Shown here in pieces: positions 16,420 through 23,969 of a stretch of DNA of 36,162 bases. The DNA comes from Cognatishimia sp. Lineage in GTDB: Bacteria > Pseudomonadota > Alphaproteobacteria > Rhodobacterales > Rhodobacteraceae. The notes beneath the pieces are model-generated. The model was not told the origin of the DNA. It ran no database searches and saw only the letters and a program-made list of their open reading frames with translations. The DNA lies in the NCBI GenBank assembly GCA_013215215.1, contig JABSOU010000023.1:15933-52094 (forward strand), read 5' to 3'. The first letter of the stretch is position 1. Each line of letters begins with the position of its first letter. The position numbers and the translations under genes are program-made.

Positions 16420-17210
16420 GACGTACCGCGCCTGTGATCAAACCGCGCGAACTCTGCCAAAAACATCGCAAAATTCGCAGCCGCGGTGTTCAGAAGCTGC
16501 TCACCTTTTTCCGCCGTCGCAGCGGAGGCATCCCCACAAGCACCGTCAGGATGCAAGTCGTCGATGATCCAGCCAGGCTTCGCCGCTTGCCCTGTCAGCC
16601 CGATCTGGCCAAACTGCTTTTCCCAGTCTCTCATGGCCGGAACGAAATTCTGCGCCCGGGTAACATCCACCAAAAGGGGCCGCGCCGCCAACATGGCCGA
16701 GGTTTCGGAGTCTCCTGCATGTAAATCGACTGCGGCCGCGTCTGCATCCAGAACCTTGTCCCATTCCGAAAATCCAAACCAGGAACAGGAGGTGACGATC
16801 ATGTCGTGCTCCATCCGCAAATCACGCGCTGCAATCTCCAAAACTGCGGTGTTTCCCCCATGACCGTTCAACATCAAAAGCCGCGTCACGCCAGCCCGCG
16901 CGACCGAGGCCCCGATATCCCGCAGCATCGCCAGAAGCGTATCGGCCGAAAGGCTGAGCGTTCCCGGATGCCGATCATGTTCACCGCTTTTTGTGATGGT
17001 CAAACTCGGCAAGACCAGCACGTTTTGCGCATTGCTAAGCCGGGGCAGGGCGCGTTCAACCACAGCCGTGACCAGATCGCTATCAACGGACAGGGGCAGA
17101 TGCGGCCCATGTTGCTCCGTCGCCCCCATCGGCAAAACCACGACCAAATCCTCGGGCAGATCGCGGAACTCTGGTGCCTTCAGATCCGCCCAATAGCCTT
17201 GAATGCTCAT
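16416..17210 (-). CDS. creatininase-family amidohydrolase (probably not creatininase itself)
   Basis: This 264-residue protein has the family metal ligands Glu32, His34 and Asp43 (GATEQHGPHLPLSVDSD), His117 (NGHGGN) and the HAGDSETS segment (164-171). In true Pseudomonas creatininase the NGHGGN position reads GHYEN, with a ligand Glu that is Gly here; NGHGGN is typical of other members, such as the riboflavin and mycofactocin peptidase/amide-hydrolase branches. It is therefore likely a hydrolase for another cyclic or linear amide. A GGAGGG site precedes the ATG. It heads the operon of amidohydrolase, FAD oxidase and dioxygenase, preceded only by an overlapping 35-codon ORF. Confidence 0.85.
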   Translation of the reverse strand: MSIQGYWADLKAPEFRDLPEDLVVVLPMGATEQHGPHLPLSVDSDLVTAVVERALPRLSNAQNVLVLPSLTITKSGEHDRHPGTLSLSADTLLAMLRDIGASVARAGVTRLLMLNGHGGNTAVLEIAARDLRMEHDMIVTSCSWFGFSEWDKVLDADAAAVDLHAGDSETSAMLAARPLLVDVTRAQNFVPAMRDWEKQFGQIGLTGQAAKPGWIIDDLHPDGACGDASAATAEKGEQLLNTAAANFAMFLAEFARFDHRRGTS

Positions 17211-17314
17211 GACACCCTCCGCGTCTTGCTTATAACGCCGTCGCGCAAGCCAGCCTGAATTCGGGTGTCCGGAGAAAGTTCCCCAAGCAACAACAATAGA
17301 ACACGTGGTCCCAT
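17207..17314 (-). CDS. small 35-codon ORF coupled to the creatininase-family gene
   Basis: A 35-codon ORF starts at an ATG with AAGGAGGG 5 bases upstream and ends TCATGA, overlapping the creatininase-family start by 4 bases. The start region reads MGPRVLLLLLGELSPDTRI, a short hydrophobic run, and no family is recognised. The strong ribosome site and coupled stop suggest a translated leader peptide. A remnant of a longer gene is possible, because the frame stays open upstream. Confidence 0.4.
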   Translation of the reverse strand: MGPRVLLLLLGELSPDTRIQAGLRDGVISKTRRVS

Positions 17315-17442
17315 ACCGCCCTCCTTGAACGACAGTGGATTTACGTGGCCCTTGGAGTATCCGTGCCAGAGAATGGCTTTAAGACTTGCAAAGAAATTCC
17401 AAACTCGCAAGCTTAATCTGACCGTGAAAAAGAGTGTGAAAT

Positions 17443-17835
17443 ATGAAAGCGTTAAATCCGACAGGCATGCCGCCACCTTTCGCGCGTTATGCGCATGGCG
17501 TAGAAATTCCGGCAGGCTGGAGGCAGGTGAAAACCTCGGGCCAATTGGGGATTCGTCTGGATGGAACCATCCCAGAGAGCGCCTATGAGCAGGCTGTGAT
17601 TTGCTTTGAAAACATCGAGAAAATTCTGGCGTCCGCAGGCATGGGCGCAAGCGACGTCGCCCATGTCAGCGCTTACGTCACGGATCGCGCCTATATGGCG
17701 GACTACATGCGCGTTCGGGACGAATTTCTCGCGTCAACGAGCCGCTTGCCGAGTTCGACACTGTTGATTGTCAGCGGGTTTACACGGCCCGAGTTTAAGG
17801 TAGAGGTGGAAGTCCTCTCGGCGGCCCCGGAATGA
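17443..17835 (+). CDS. RidA (YjgF/YER057c/UK114) family protein lacking the imine-deaminase arginine
   Basis: This 130-residue protein has the RidA fold: TSGQLG, an AYEQAVICFENIEKILASAG helix, HVSAYVTD, and the final strand FKVEVEV. RidA proteins hydrolyse reactive imines and enamines through an Arg (Arg105 in E. coli RidA) in the PARSCVEV region. The aligned segment is PSSTLLIV, with Ser105 in its place, so this is probably one of the other Rid subfamilies without that activity. It is divergent from the creatininase operon, and 17315-17442 is the shared promoter region, where I see no clear sigma-70 boxes. The ribosome site is weak. The genes around it suggest a nitrogen-compound pathway. 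Confidence 0.8.
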   Translation: MKALNPTGMPPPFARYAHGVEIPAGWRQVKTSGQLGIRLDGTIPESAYEQAVICFENIEKILASAGMGASDVAHVSAYVTDRAYMADYMRVRDEFLASTSRLPSSTLLIVSGFTRPEFKVEVEVLSAAPE

Positions 17836-17869
17836 CGGTTTTTTTTGGTCGCTCTGGGAGGACAACGGG

Positions 17870-17914
17870 ATGACTGCGACCGAGAATAAGCCTAGCGAGG
17901 AAAGCATGACATGA
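17870..17914 (+). CDS. 14-codon ORF overlapping the VOC start
   Basis: This ORF reads MTATENKPSEESMT and its TGA overlaps the VOC start codon in ATGA (17911-17914). GGGAGG lies 7 bases upstream of its ATG. The VOC gene has only AGGAAAG for itself, so translation of this ORF may feed ribosomes into the VOC gene. It may be a chance coupling peptide. Confidence 0.35.
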   Translation: MTATENKPSEESMT

Positions 17915-18297
17915 TCGAAGGCATTCACCATATCGCCCTGATTGTAGGAGATTATGAGGTGTCCAAAGCCTTCTACGTGGAGGTCGTCGGATGCTCTGTT
18001 GTGGCAGAGAATTACCGAGAGGCGCGGGGGTCCTGGAAACTGGATCTTGCGCTGCCTGATGGGACCCAGCTCGAACTCTTCACATTTCCCGATCGAGAGA
18101 ACCATCTCGCGGGCGTCGAGCCGATTGGCCTGCGCCATCTCGCGTTCAAAGCGCGGGACGTGGCTAAAGAGAAGGCGCGTCTAGACAGCATGGGTGTCGA
18201 GGTCGAGGAGATTCGCGTTGATCCTTACACGGGCAAGGCTTTCACATTTTTCAAAGACCCCGATGGCGTTCCGCTTGAGCTCTATAGCATTGATTAG
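17911..18297 (+). CDS. yaeR: YaeR/SMU1112c-like VOC (glyoxalase I-like) metalloprotein
   Basis: This 128-residue single-domain VOC protein closely follows E. coli YaeR: HHIALIVGDYEVSKAFY, YREARGSWKLDLAL, ELFTFP, GLRHLAF, RVDPYTGKAFTFFKDPDG and the PLELY end. The two betaalphabeta-betabeta halves carry His (7 or 8), Glu, His and Glu as metal ligands. The family is a glyoxalase I-like metalloprotein whose physiological substrate is not established. It follows RidA by 75 bases and may share its transcript; a T-run just after RidA could act as a weak stop. It precedes the LacI-type operators by 41 bases. Confidence 0.85.
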   Translation: MIEGIHHIALIVGDYEVSKAFYVEVVGCSVVAENYREARGSWKLDLALPDGTQLELFTFPDRENHLAGVEPIGLRHLAFKARDVAKEKARLDSMGVEVEEIRVDPYTGKAFTFFKDPDGVPLELYSID

Positions 18298-18329
18298 CGG
18301 CTGATTTGCCGCCTCCTGCAAAGGCCTGC

Positions 18330-18358
18330 TTGACCGATTGGAACGTTCCATTTATGAC
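18330..18358 (+). promoter_or_regulatory. putative sigma-70 promoter of the Gfo/Idh-FRD-kdgK operon
   Basis: TTGACC (-35, 18330-18335) and TATGAC (-10, 18353-18358) are 17 bases apart. A perfect LacI-type palindrome occupies the spacer. A second lies just downstream of the expected transcription start near 18365. Confidence 0.6.
18339..18350. promoter_or_regulatory. LacI-family operator copy 1
   Basis: TGGAACGTTCCA is a perfect 12-bp palindrome with an ACGT core of the kind bound by LacI-family regulators. It lies between the -35 and -10 boxes. Binding here would block RNA polymerase. It is probably bound by the LacI regulator at 22590-23600. Confidence 0.75.
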
Positions 18359-18364
18359 GTTCAC

Positions 18365-18376
18365 TGGAACGTTCCA
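18365..18376. promoter_or_regulatory. LacI-family operator copy 2
   Basis: TGGAACGTTCCA repeats exactly 26 bp (about 2.5 turns) downstream of copy 1. It covers the likely transcription start. Two identical perfect dyads at one promoter strongly suggest a dedicated repressor. Confidence 0.75.
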
Positions 18377-18415
18377 ATAATTCGTGGCAATGTGTTAAAT
18401 TCGGGGAGGCCGGCC

Positions 18416-19579
18416 GTGCAAAAGGTGAGAGTAGCTGTCTTAGGGGCGTCTGGGTGGATGGGCAAAGTCCATACAATGGCCTACCAGACTTTCCCGCATT
18501 TTTTGGGGAGCGAAAATGGCACGGCTGAGGTTGCAATTTTAGTCGAGGCCAATCCCAATGCCGCTGCCGATCTCGCGCAGCGCGCTCCTGAAGCGCGGAT
18601 CGTGCAGGATTGGAAAGAGGCCATCGCCGATCCCGAGATTGATCTGATCGACATCTGTCTTCCTGACAGTCTGCATTATGAGGTCGCAAAGGCCGCTCTC
18701 TTGGCAGGCAAGCATGTTTATTGCGAAAAGCCATTGGCGGATACGGCAGCCGAGGCGCGTGAATTGGCGGATATTGCGAGGGAAAGGGGCGTGATCACCC
18801 GCGTGGGGCATGCCTTCCCGCGCAACCCTGTGCATGATCTTGCGAAAGAAATCATCGACGCGGGTGAGATCGGAGAGATCAAGCTGTTCAAAGCCTGTCA
18901 GCACATCGACATGTATGGCGACCCGCTGACCCCCTATATGTGGCGCGCCAACGGAGAGCTGGCGCCGACGGGGATCATAGGCGACACCGGCAGCCATGTC
19001 TTTAGCTTTATGGAGTTTCTGGTTGGCCCCGTCGCCAAACTGGTTGCCGACAACTTTATCGTGACGCCCAAACGTCCGGTCGTGGATGGCCTCGCCTATG
19101 GGGAAAGCGCCGAACTTAAGGGCGACGAGGATTGGGCCGATATCACCAATCCCGACGGCACCAATTTGATGGTGAAATTTGCTAATGGCGCACGCGGATT
19201 GGTTGACTTCAGCCGCGTCGCGACTGGGCGCAAATTCATGCAGACCTATGAAATCTACGGCACCAAAGGCAGCCTTGCTTACACCTATGACGAAGTGAAC
19301 CGACTGCGGTTTTATTCCAACGCCGACAAAATCGGACGTCGCGGCTATCGCGAGATTGACGTGGGGCCGGAAAACGAGACCTTCCGTGCTTTCCTGCCGC
19401 TGCCGAATTTCGCGCTGGGCTATAACGAGAGCAAAATTATCGAAGCCGCAGAGGTCATTAAGTCGATCGTCACCAACACGCCGGCCTGGCCGACCTTTGA
19501 AAACGGGCACCACATTTGTCAGATCGTGGATGCCTGTATGACCTCGTCGGAAACGCAGAGCTGGGTGGATATCGCATAG
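18416..19579 (+). CDS. Gfo/Idh/MocA-family NAD(P)-dependent dehydrogenase
   Basis: This 387-residue protein has an N-terminal NAD(P) Rossmann motif (GASGWMGKVHT, about 10-20) and the EKP motif at 104-106, then the family C-terminal domain. Such enzymes oxidise sugars, inositols or 3-keto sugars. The GTG start is chosen because GGGGAGG lies 6 bases upstream and the sequence aligns with the family; an upstream ATG at 18338 would run through the operator and promoter. It heads an operon with a flavoprotein and KDG kinase, behind LacI-type operators. Gene context suggests a step in a sugar-acid pathway ending in 2-keto-3-deoxygluconate. Substrate unknown. Confidence 0.85.
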   Translation: MQKVRVAVLGASGWMGKVHTMAYQTFPHFLGSENGTAEVAILVEANPNAAADLAQRAPEARIVQDWKEAIADPEIDLIDICLPDSLHYEVAKAALLAGKHVYCEKPLADTAAEARELADIARERGVITRVGHAFPRNPVHDLAKEIIDAGEIGEIKLFKACQHIDMYGDPLTPYMWRANGELAPTGIIGDTGSHVFSFMEFLVGPVAKLVADNFIVTPKRPVVDGLAYGESAELKGDEDWADITNPDGTNLMVKFANGARGLVDFSRVATGRKFMQTYEIYGTKGSLAYTYDEVNRLRFYSNADKIGRRGYREIDVGPENETFRAFLPLPNFALGYNESKIIEAAEVIKSIVTNTPAWPTFENGHHICQIVDACMTSSETQSWVDIA

Positions 19580-21646
19580 ATGACGCACCCTGTTCCACAG
19601 CATATTCTGGATGCGCTGACCGATGTTGAAATGCCAAAGCTCGGTGCGGAGCTGGCTTTTGAAGAGGTGATCAAACTGGGCGCGTTTGATGTGCCGGTTC
19701 ACACGACTGACAGCCTAGTGGTCGGCAGCGGGGCGGCGGGATTGCGCGCGGCGGTCGAGCTACGGCGTCGCGACATCGACGTGACCATCATGAGCCAAAG
19801 CGCCTGGGGTGGCACCTCCGCCTGTTCAGGGTCTGACAAACAGACGCTGCACACAGCGAACACCGCCGATCAGGGGGACAATTTCGTTGATATGGCCCAG
19901 TCCATCCGCGCCGGTGGGGCGATGGATGAAGACACAGCCTATATCGAGGCGGTCGGGTCACCGCGCGCGATGGCGTCTTTGCAGTTTCTGGGTCTGCCTC
20001 TGCCGCAGGATCAATTGGGTGGCACGCTTCGCTATCAGACGGATCATGATGAGGTCGGGCGGGCCACAAGCTGTGGACCTCGGACATCGCGCTTGATGGT
20101 GAAAGTTCTGGCGCAAGAGGCTCTTAGGCTTGGCGTGCCGTTCTTTAACCAGACAACAGCGGTGAAAATTCTGACCTCCGACCAAGGCGTCGCGGGCGTT
20201 TTGGCGATCCGAACCAAAGACAGAAGTGAGAGAAATCCATACGGCCTCGTATTGTTTCGCTGCGCGCGTTTGGTGCTGGCAGCGGGCGGTCCGGGTGAAC
20301 TGTATCGCGACAGCGTGTTTCCCAACGGCTGTTACGGCTCGCTTGGGCTGGCGCTGGAGGCTGGGCTGGAGCTGGTCAACCTGACTGAAAGCCAGTTTGG
20401 GATTGGCACACGCCGCGAGGGCTTTCCGTGGAACCTTTCGGGCACTTACGTGCAGGTCATTCCGCATATCTATTCGGTGGATTCCGATGGCGCCGAGCAT
20501 CATTTCCTCGCGGACTATTACCGCACCACACAGGAAATGGCGTCAAACGTGTTCCGCAAGGGCTATCAGTGGCCGTTCCACGCAAGCCGAATGCTCAACT
20601 TTGGCTCTAGCCTCGTCGATCTGGCGATCTATCGAGAAGGTGAGAAAGGGCGCAAAGTCTTTATGGACTTTAACCGCAACCCTTTGCCTGTACCGGGGGA
20701 TCTGCCATTTAGCCTTGATCGACTGGACCCCGATGTTACGACCTATCTCAGCAAGGCTGGCGCAGACCACGACCTGCCGATTGACCGGCTCAAGCACATG
20801 AATCCCTTGGCGATTGAACTTTATCGTCGCTACAAGGTCGACATCACGCAAGAGCCTTTGGAATTTGCGGTGAACAATCAGCACATGAACGGCGGCATCG
20901 CGGTCGATATTTGGGGGCGCACCAACATCGACGGGATCTATGCGATTGGCGAGGCGGCAGGCACCCATGGTGTGACGCGCCCCGGCGGGTCTGCGCTGAA
21001 TGCGGGCCAAGTTTTTGGGACGCGGGTGGCCGAACAGATTGCGGCCTGCGGACAGCAAGTGCCACGCGAAGACATTGCAACGCTCGGGACGAAGGCCGTT
21101 GAAGACATTGTGCAGGTTCTGCGGGCTGAGGACGGGATAGCGGTGAAAGACATCCGCTCTTCGGTTCAAACGCGGATGAGCGAGGACGCAGGGATACTCT
21201 GCACGCAAGACCGCGTGGCCACGGCATGTAGAGAAGCCGCAGATCTGAACGCCTCCATTCGCGCGCATGGCATCTCCCTTTCGCGCGACAGCGAGGCGGC
21301 GCGGGCGTTGCAATGGCACCAAATGGCGCTGGCGTCTGAGGCGGTGCTGACGGCCTTGGATCACTACGTATCTCGCGGTGGCGGCAGTCGAGGTGCGCGG
21401 GCGATTTGTGACCCAGAGGGCGGGGCTCTGCCGCAAGGCCCAGATGGTCCGCTGACAGAGTATCGGTTCAGACCCGAGCGCGACGCGGACAAGGGCACGC
21501 AGATCCATGTGCGCCTAAATGGAACTGAAATGACCCTGCGGACGCGCGAAAACCGCGCGCATGATCCATCGGACAAATCCTTTTTCGAACGGGACTGGCC
21601 CGCTTGGCTAACCTCTAAAATCCATGACACGGGTGAGAGCGCCTGA
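19580..21646 (+). CDS. fumarate-reductase-like FAD-dependent oxidoreductase
   Basis: This 688-residue flavoprotein resembles the catalytic subunit of succinate dehydrogenase/fumarate reductase. It has the FAD motif GSGAAGLRAAVE at 49-60 and a GGTSACSG segment. Later come AAGGPGELYRDS, a FRD-type substrate-binding HMNGGIAVDIWGRTNIDG, IGEAAGTHGVTRPGGSALN and RGGGSRGARA. It lacks the Fe-S and membrane partners of the respiratory enzyme in this operon. It begins directly after the Gfo/Idh stop with no gap. In a sugar operon it may oxidise or reduce a carbonyl-containing intermediate using quinone or flavin, but the substrate is unknown. The sequence is full length for the class. Confidence 0.78.
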   Translation: MTHPVPQHILDALTDVEMPKLGAELAFEEVIKLGAFDVPVHTTDSLVVGSGAAGLRAAVELRRRDIDVTIMSQSAWGGTSACSGSDKQTLHTANTADQGDNFVDMAQSIRAGGAMDEDTAYIEAVGSPRAMASLQFLGLPLPQDQLGGTLRYQTDHDEVGRATSCGPRTSRLMVKVLAQEALRLGVPFFNQTTAVKILTSDQGVAGVLAIRTKDRSERNPYGLVLFRCARLVLAAGGPGELYRDSVFPNGCYGSLGLALEAGLELVNLTESQFGIGTRREGFPWNLSGTYVQVIPHIYSVDSDGAEHHFLADYYRTTQEMASNVFRKGYQWPFHASRMLNFGSSLVDLAIYREGEKGRKVFMDFNRNPLPVPGDLPFSLDRLDPDVTTYLSKAGADHDLPIDRLKHMNPLAIELYRRYKVDITQEPLEFAVNNQHMNGGIAVDIWGRTNIDGIYAIGEAAGTHGVTRPGGSALNAGQVFGTRVAEQIAACGQQVPREDIATLGTKAVEDIVQVLRAEDGIAVKDIRSSVQTRMSEDAGILCTQDRVATACREAADLNASIRAHGISLSRDSEAARALQWHQMALASEAVLTALDHYVSRGGGSRGARAICDPEGGALPQGPDGPLTEYRFRPERDADKGTQIHVRLNGTEMTLRTRENRAHDPSDKSFFERDWPAWLTSKIHDTGESA

Positions 21647-21647
21647 C

Positions 21648-22589
21648 ATGCAGTTTTCCGCGAACAAACGCGTCCTGGCGATCGGCGAAGCGATGGTCGA
21701 ACTGGCCCCCGTGGGGGACGGCCTCTATAAACGCGGCTTTGCCGGGGACACGTTCAACACCGCATGGCATATGGCGCAGATCTTGGGGCAGGGCGCCTCT
21801 ATTGGCTATGTGACCAAAGTGGGTCAAGACGCGGTGTCTGATGCCTTTTGCGCAGAGCTTCAGGCCGATGGACTGGATACCACGGGCATTGCACGGGACG
21901 CAGATCGGACGATGGGGCTCTACCTGATCGAATTGGACGGCGCAGAACGGAGCTTTCAATATTGGCGCGCGCAATCCGCGGCGCGGATGTTGGCTGAGGA
22001 TGTTGATGCGCTATCGCGTCAGATTGCCGATGCCGGTCTGATCCATTTGTCGGGAATTACGGTCGCAATCCTATCCGCAACGGCACGCGAAAACCTGCTC
22101 GTGGCCCTCAAAGCCGCGCGCACACAGGGGGCCTTGGTATCCTTTGACCCAAACGTACGCCCAAAGCTGTGGGACTCTCTGGATGAGGTGCGCGCCACTT
22201 TGCCGGGGTTCCTATCTGAGGCAGACTTCGCCTTGCCGAGCTTTGATGACGAAACCCTATGTTGGGGCGACGCGACCCCAGCCGACACCCTTGCACGATA
22301 CGAAGGGCTGGGCGTTTCGGAGGTTATCGTTAAGAACGGCGAGGGTGATGTTCACGTGTTAAGTGCCAAAAAACGGCTGACCTTCGACACAGGCCCTGTG
22401 ACTAAGGTGAAAGACACCTCCGGCGCTGGGGATGCTTTCAACGCTGGATACTTAGCGGGCCGGTTCAAAGGGCTGAACGTCGAAGCGTCGGTGCGCAAGG
22501 GACAAGAGCTAGCTGGGGATGTCATCGGCCATTACGGCGCGCGACTGCCGAAAGAAGCCACAAAAGCCCACGCCTATGACGCAAGCTAA
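21648..22589 (+). CDS. kdgK: 2-keto-3-deoxygluconate kinase (PfkB family)
   Basis: This 313-residue PfkB-type kinase has the KDG-kinase N-terminal IGEAMVELAPVGDG and GDTFNTAWHMAQILG segments, FDPNVRPKLW, and the ATP motif DTSGAGDAFN with catalytic Asp262. KDG kinase converts 2-keto-3-deoxygluconate to KDPG for Entner-Doudoroff aldolase. The ATG at 21648 is preferred over one at 21624, because GGTGAGAG lies just upstream and the N terminus then matches the family. Its stop is followed at once by the convergent lacI stop, with no terminator visible. It suggests that the operon yields KDG or a related keto-deoxy sugar acid. Confidence 0.85.
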   Translation: MQFSANKRVLAIGEAMVELAPVGDGLYKRGFAGDTFNTAWHMAQILGQGASIGYVTKVGQDAVSDAFCAELQADGLDTTGIARDADRTMGLYLIELDGAERSFQYWRAQSAARMLAEDVDALSRQIADAGLIHLSGITVAILSATARENLLVALKAARTQGALVSFDPNVRPKLWDSLDEVRATLPGFLSEADFALPSFDDETLCWGDATPADTLARYEGLGVSEVIVKNGEGDVHVLSAKKRLTFDTGPVTKVKDTSGAGDAFNAGYLAGRFKGLNVEASVRKGQELAGDVIGHYGARLPKEATKAHAYDAS

Positions 22590-23600
22590 CTAGAGTGATC
22601 CACCGCTGGATTGCCGCACAAATAATTCGACAGGTTTGCGCGTTTCGGCTTCGGGGACTTGCCCGCTTTCCAGCCAACTCAACACAGTTTCCGCCGTTTG
22701 CGCGCCGATGGAGGCGATGTCATAGCCGACGGAGGATAGCGAGGGATATGTCTCTGCCGCGTCCTCGATGTTATCAAAGCCCACGATGATCACGTCCTTG
22801 CCCACGCATCGACCGATCTCGTTGCAGCCGCTGGACATACCCAAGGCCACAAGATCGTTGAAACAGACGACACCGTCTACATCAGGATGATCCTGCGCCA
22901 ACCTATGCGCCACATCACGGCCGAATTTCCGAGAGGACTCGCCGTTCAGGATAATCGGATCTTTGCCCGAGGCACTCATCACGCTCAGATATCCGGACAT
23001 GCGTTCCTCCGTCACGGAACGCCCCTCAAGCCCACCCACAAAGGCGATGTTCTGAGCACCTTGCGCGATCAAATGCTCTGTTGCCAACCGGCTGCCTGTC
23101 ACATAGTCCGGCGCGGTGAAGGGAAAGAGGTCGGTGCGACTATCCACCCGACGCAGCATCTGCATCACGGGAATGCCCGCGCGGGCAATGGCGTCGAAAG
23201 TGTCCTGCGTGCTGCCATAGGCAGGGCAGATGATCAGGGCCGAGACGCCGTGTTCGATCATAGAACTGACAACCTGCGCCTGAAGCTCTGCGTCCTCATC
23301 TGTGTTCGCCAGAACAGTGGCGTAGCTTTTTTCAGCCAGCGCCATCTGCAGAGAGGTGGCGAACTCGGTAAAGAACGGGTTGCGCAGATCGTTGATCACG
23401 AGGCCAATCAGCCCCGCGTTTGAGCTGCGCATATTGGCGGCTGAACGGTTATAGACATATCCCAAATCCCGCATCGCAGCGCGCACCAGCTCTCGGGTTT
23501 CATCGCGGATGGTCGGGCTGTTGCGCAACACGAGGCTGACCGTGGACTTAGACACTCCGGCTTTCTTGGCGACATCTATGATTGTCGGCTTCCGGGTCAT
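22590..23600 (-). CDS. LacI-family transcriptional regulator of the sugar locus
   Basis: This 336-residue LacI regulator has an N-terminal helix-turn-helix (TIIDVAKKAGVSKSTVSLVL, about 6-25), the hinge near 45-60 (YNRSAANMRSS) and a periplasmic-binding-protein-like sensor domain from about 62 (GLIGLVINDLRNPFF) to a GFDNIEDA segment near the C terminus. It is the last gene of the minus-strand run, 45 bases after the Dabb gene, so it may be co-transcribed. It probably binds the TGGAACGTTCCA pair at 18339 and 18365. Its inducer is likely a pathway sugar. Confidence 0.88.
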   Translation of the reverse strand: MTRKPTIIDVAKKAGVSKSTVSLVLRNSPTIRDETRELVRAAMRDLGYVYNRSAANMRSSNAGLIGLVINDLRNPFFTEFATSLQMALAEKSYATVLANTDEDAELQAQVVSSMIEHGVSALIICPAYGSTQDTFDAIARAGIPVMQMLRRVDSRTDLFPFTAPDYVTGSRLATEHLIAQGAQNIAFVGGLEGRSVTEERMSGYLSVMSASGKDPIILNGESSRKFGRDVAHRLAQDHPDVDGVVCFNDLVALGMSSGCNEIGRCVGKDVIIVGFDNIEDAAETYPSLSSVGYDIASIGAQTAETVLSWLESGQVPEAETRKPVELFVRQSSGGSL

Positions 23601-23645
23601 GTCTCTCTGCGGCCTCTCTCGCGTTGGGATTGGGTTTGGACGGTG

Positions 23646-23969
23646 TTACTCGGCTGCTTGGTCTATGGGAAGGTCAAATACCAAAATTCCGTCGATCCCG
23701 CCGATGGCATTGGCCACCAGCTTGCCGCCCAGAACCTTGTGATCCGGGTGATCTTGATAGGCCTGCAATGTGTCCCAATCGGTGAAATCTACAACGAAAC
23801 CATGCATATAGCCTCGTTCGATCTGCTCGGGGCTTTCGCTACGGCCTGCGGTGATGGACAGCACACCAGGCAGTTTGGCTTTGATGTCATGCAGTTCAGA
23901 AAAGATCGCGCTGATCTGCGCGTCTGTGACGTCTGGTTGGAATTTGACGAGAACAATATGGCGTATCAT
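23646..23969 (-). CDS. Dabb-domain (stress-responsive A/B barrel) protein
   Basis: This 107-residue protein has the Dabb fold, with MIRHIVLVKF at the start, a DIKAKLPGVLSIT helix-strand, and YMHGFVVDFTDWDTLQAYQDHPDH. Dabb proteins are small dimeric alpha-beta barrels, some of which are cyclases or isomerases, most with no known activity. It overlaps the GMC gene by 4 bases. It sits with two GMC oxidoreductases in a sugar-transport operon and may act on a keto product. Confidence 0.8.
   Translation of the reverse strand: MIRHIVLVKFQPDVTDAQISAIFSELHDIKAKLPGVLSITAGRSESPEQIERGYMHGFVVDFTDWDTLQAYQDHPDHKVLGGKLVANAIGGIDGILVFDLPIDQAAE

Noticed and set aside
17315-17650. upstream extension of the 35-codon ORF to 147 residues
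   Set aside because: This part lies antisense to the RidA gene and has no ribosome site at its first ATG.
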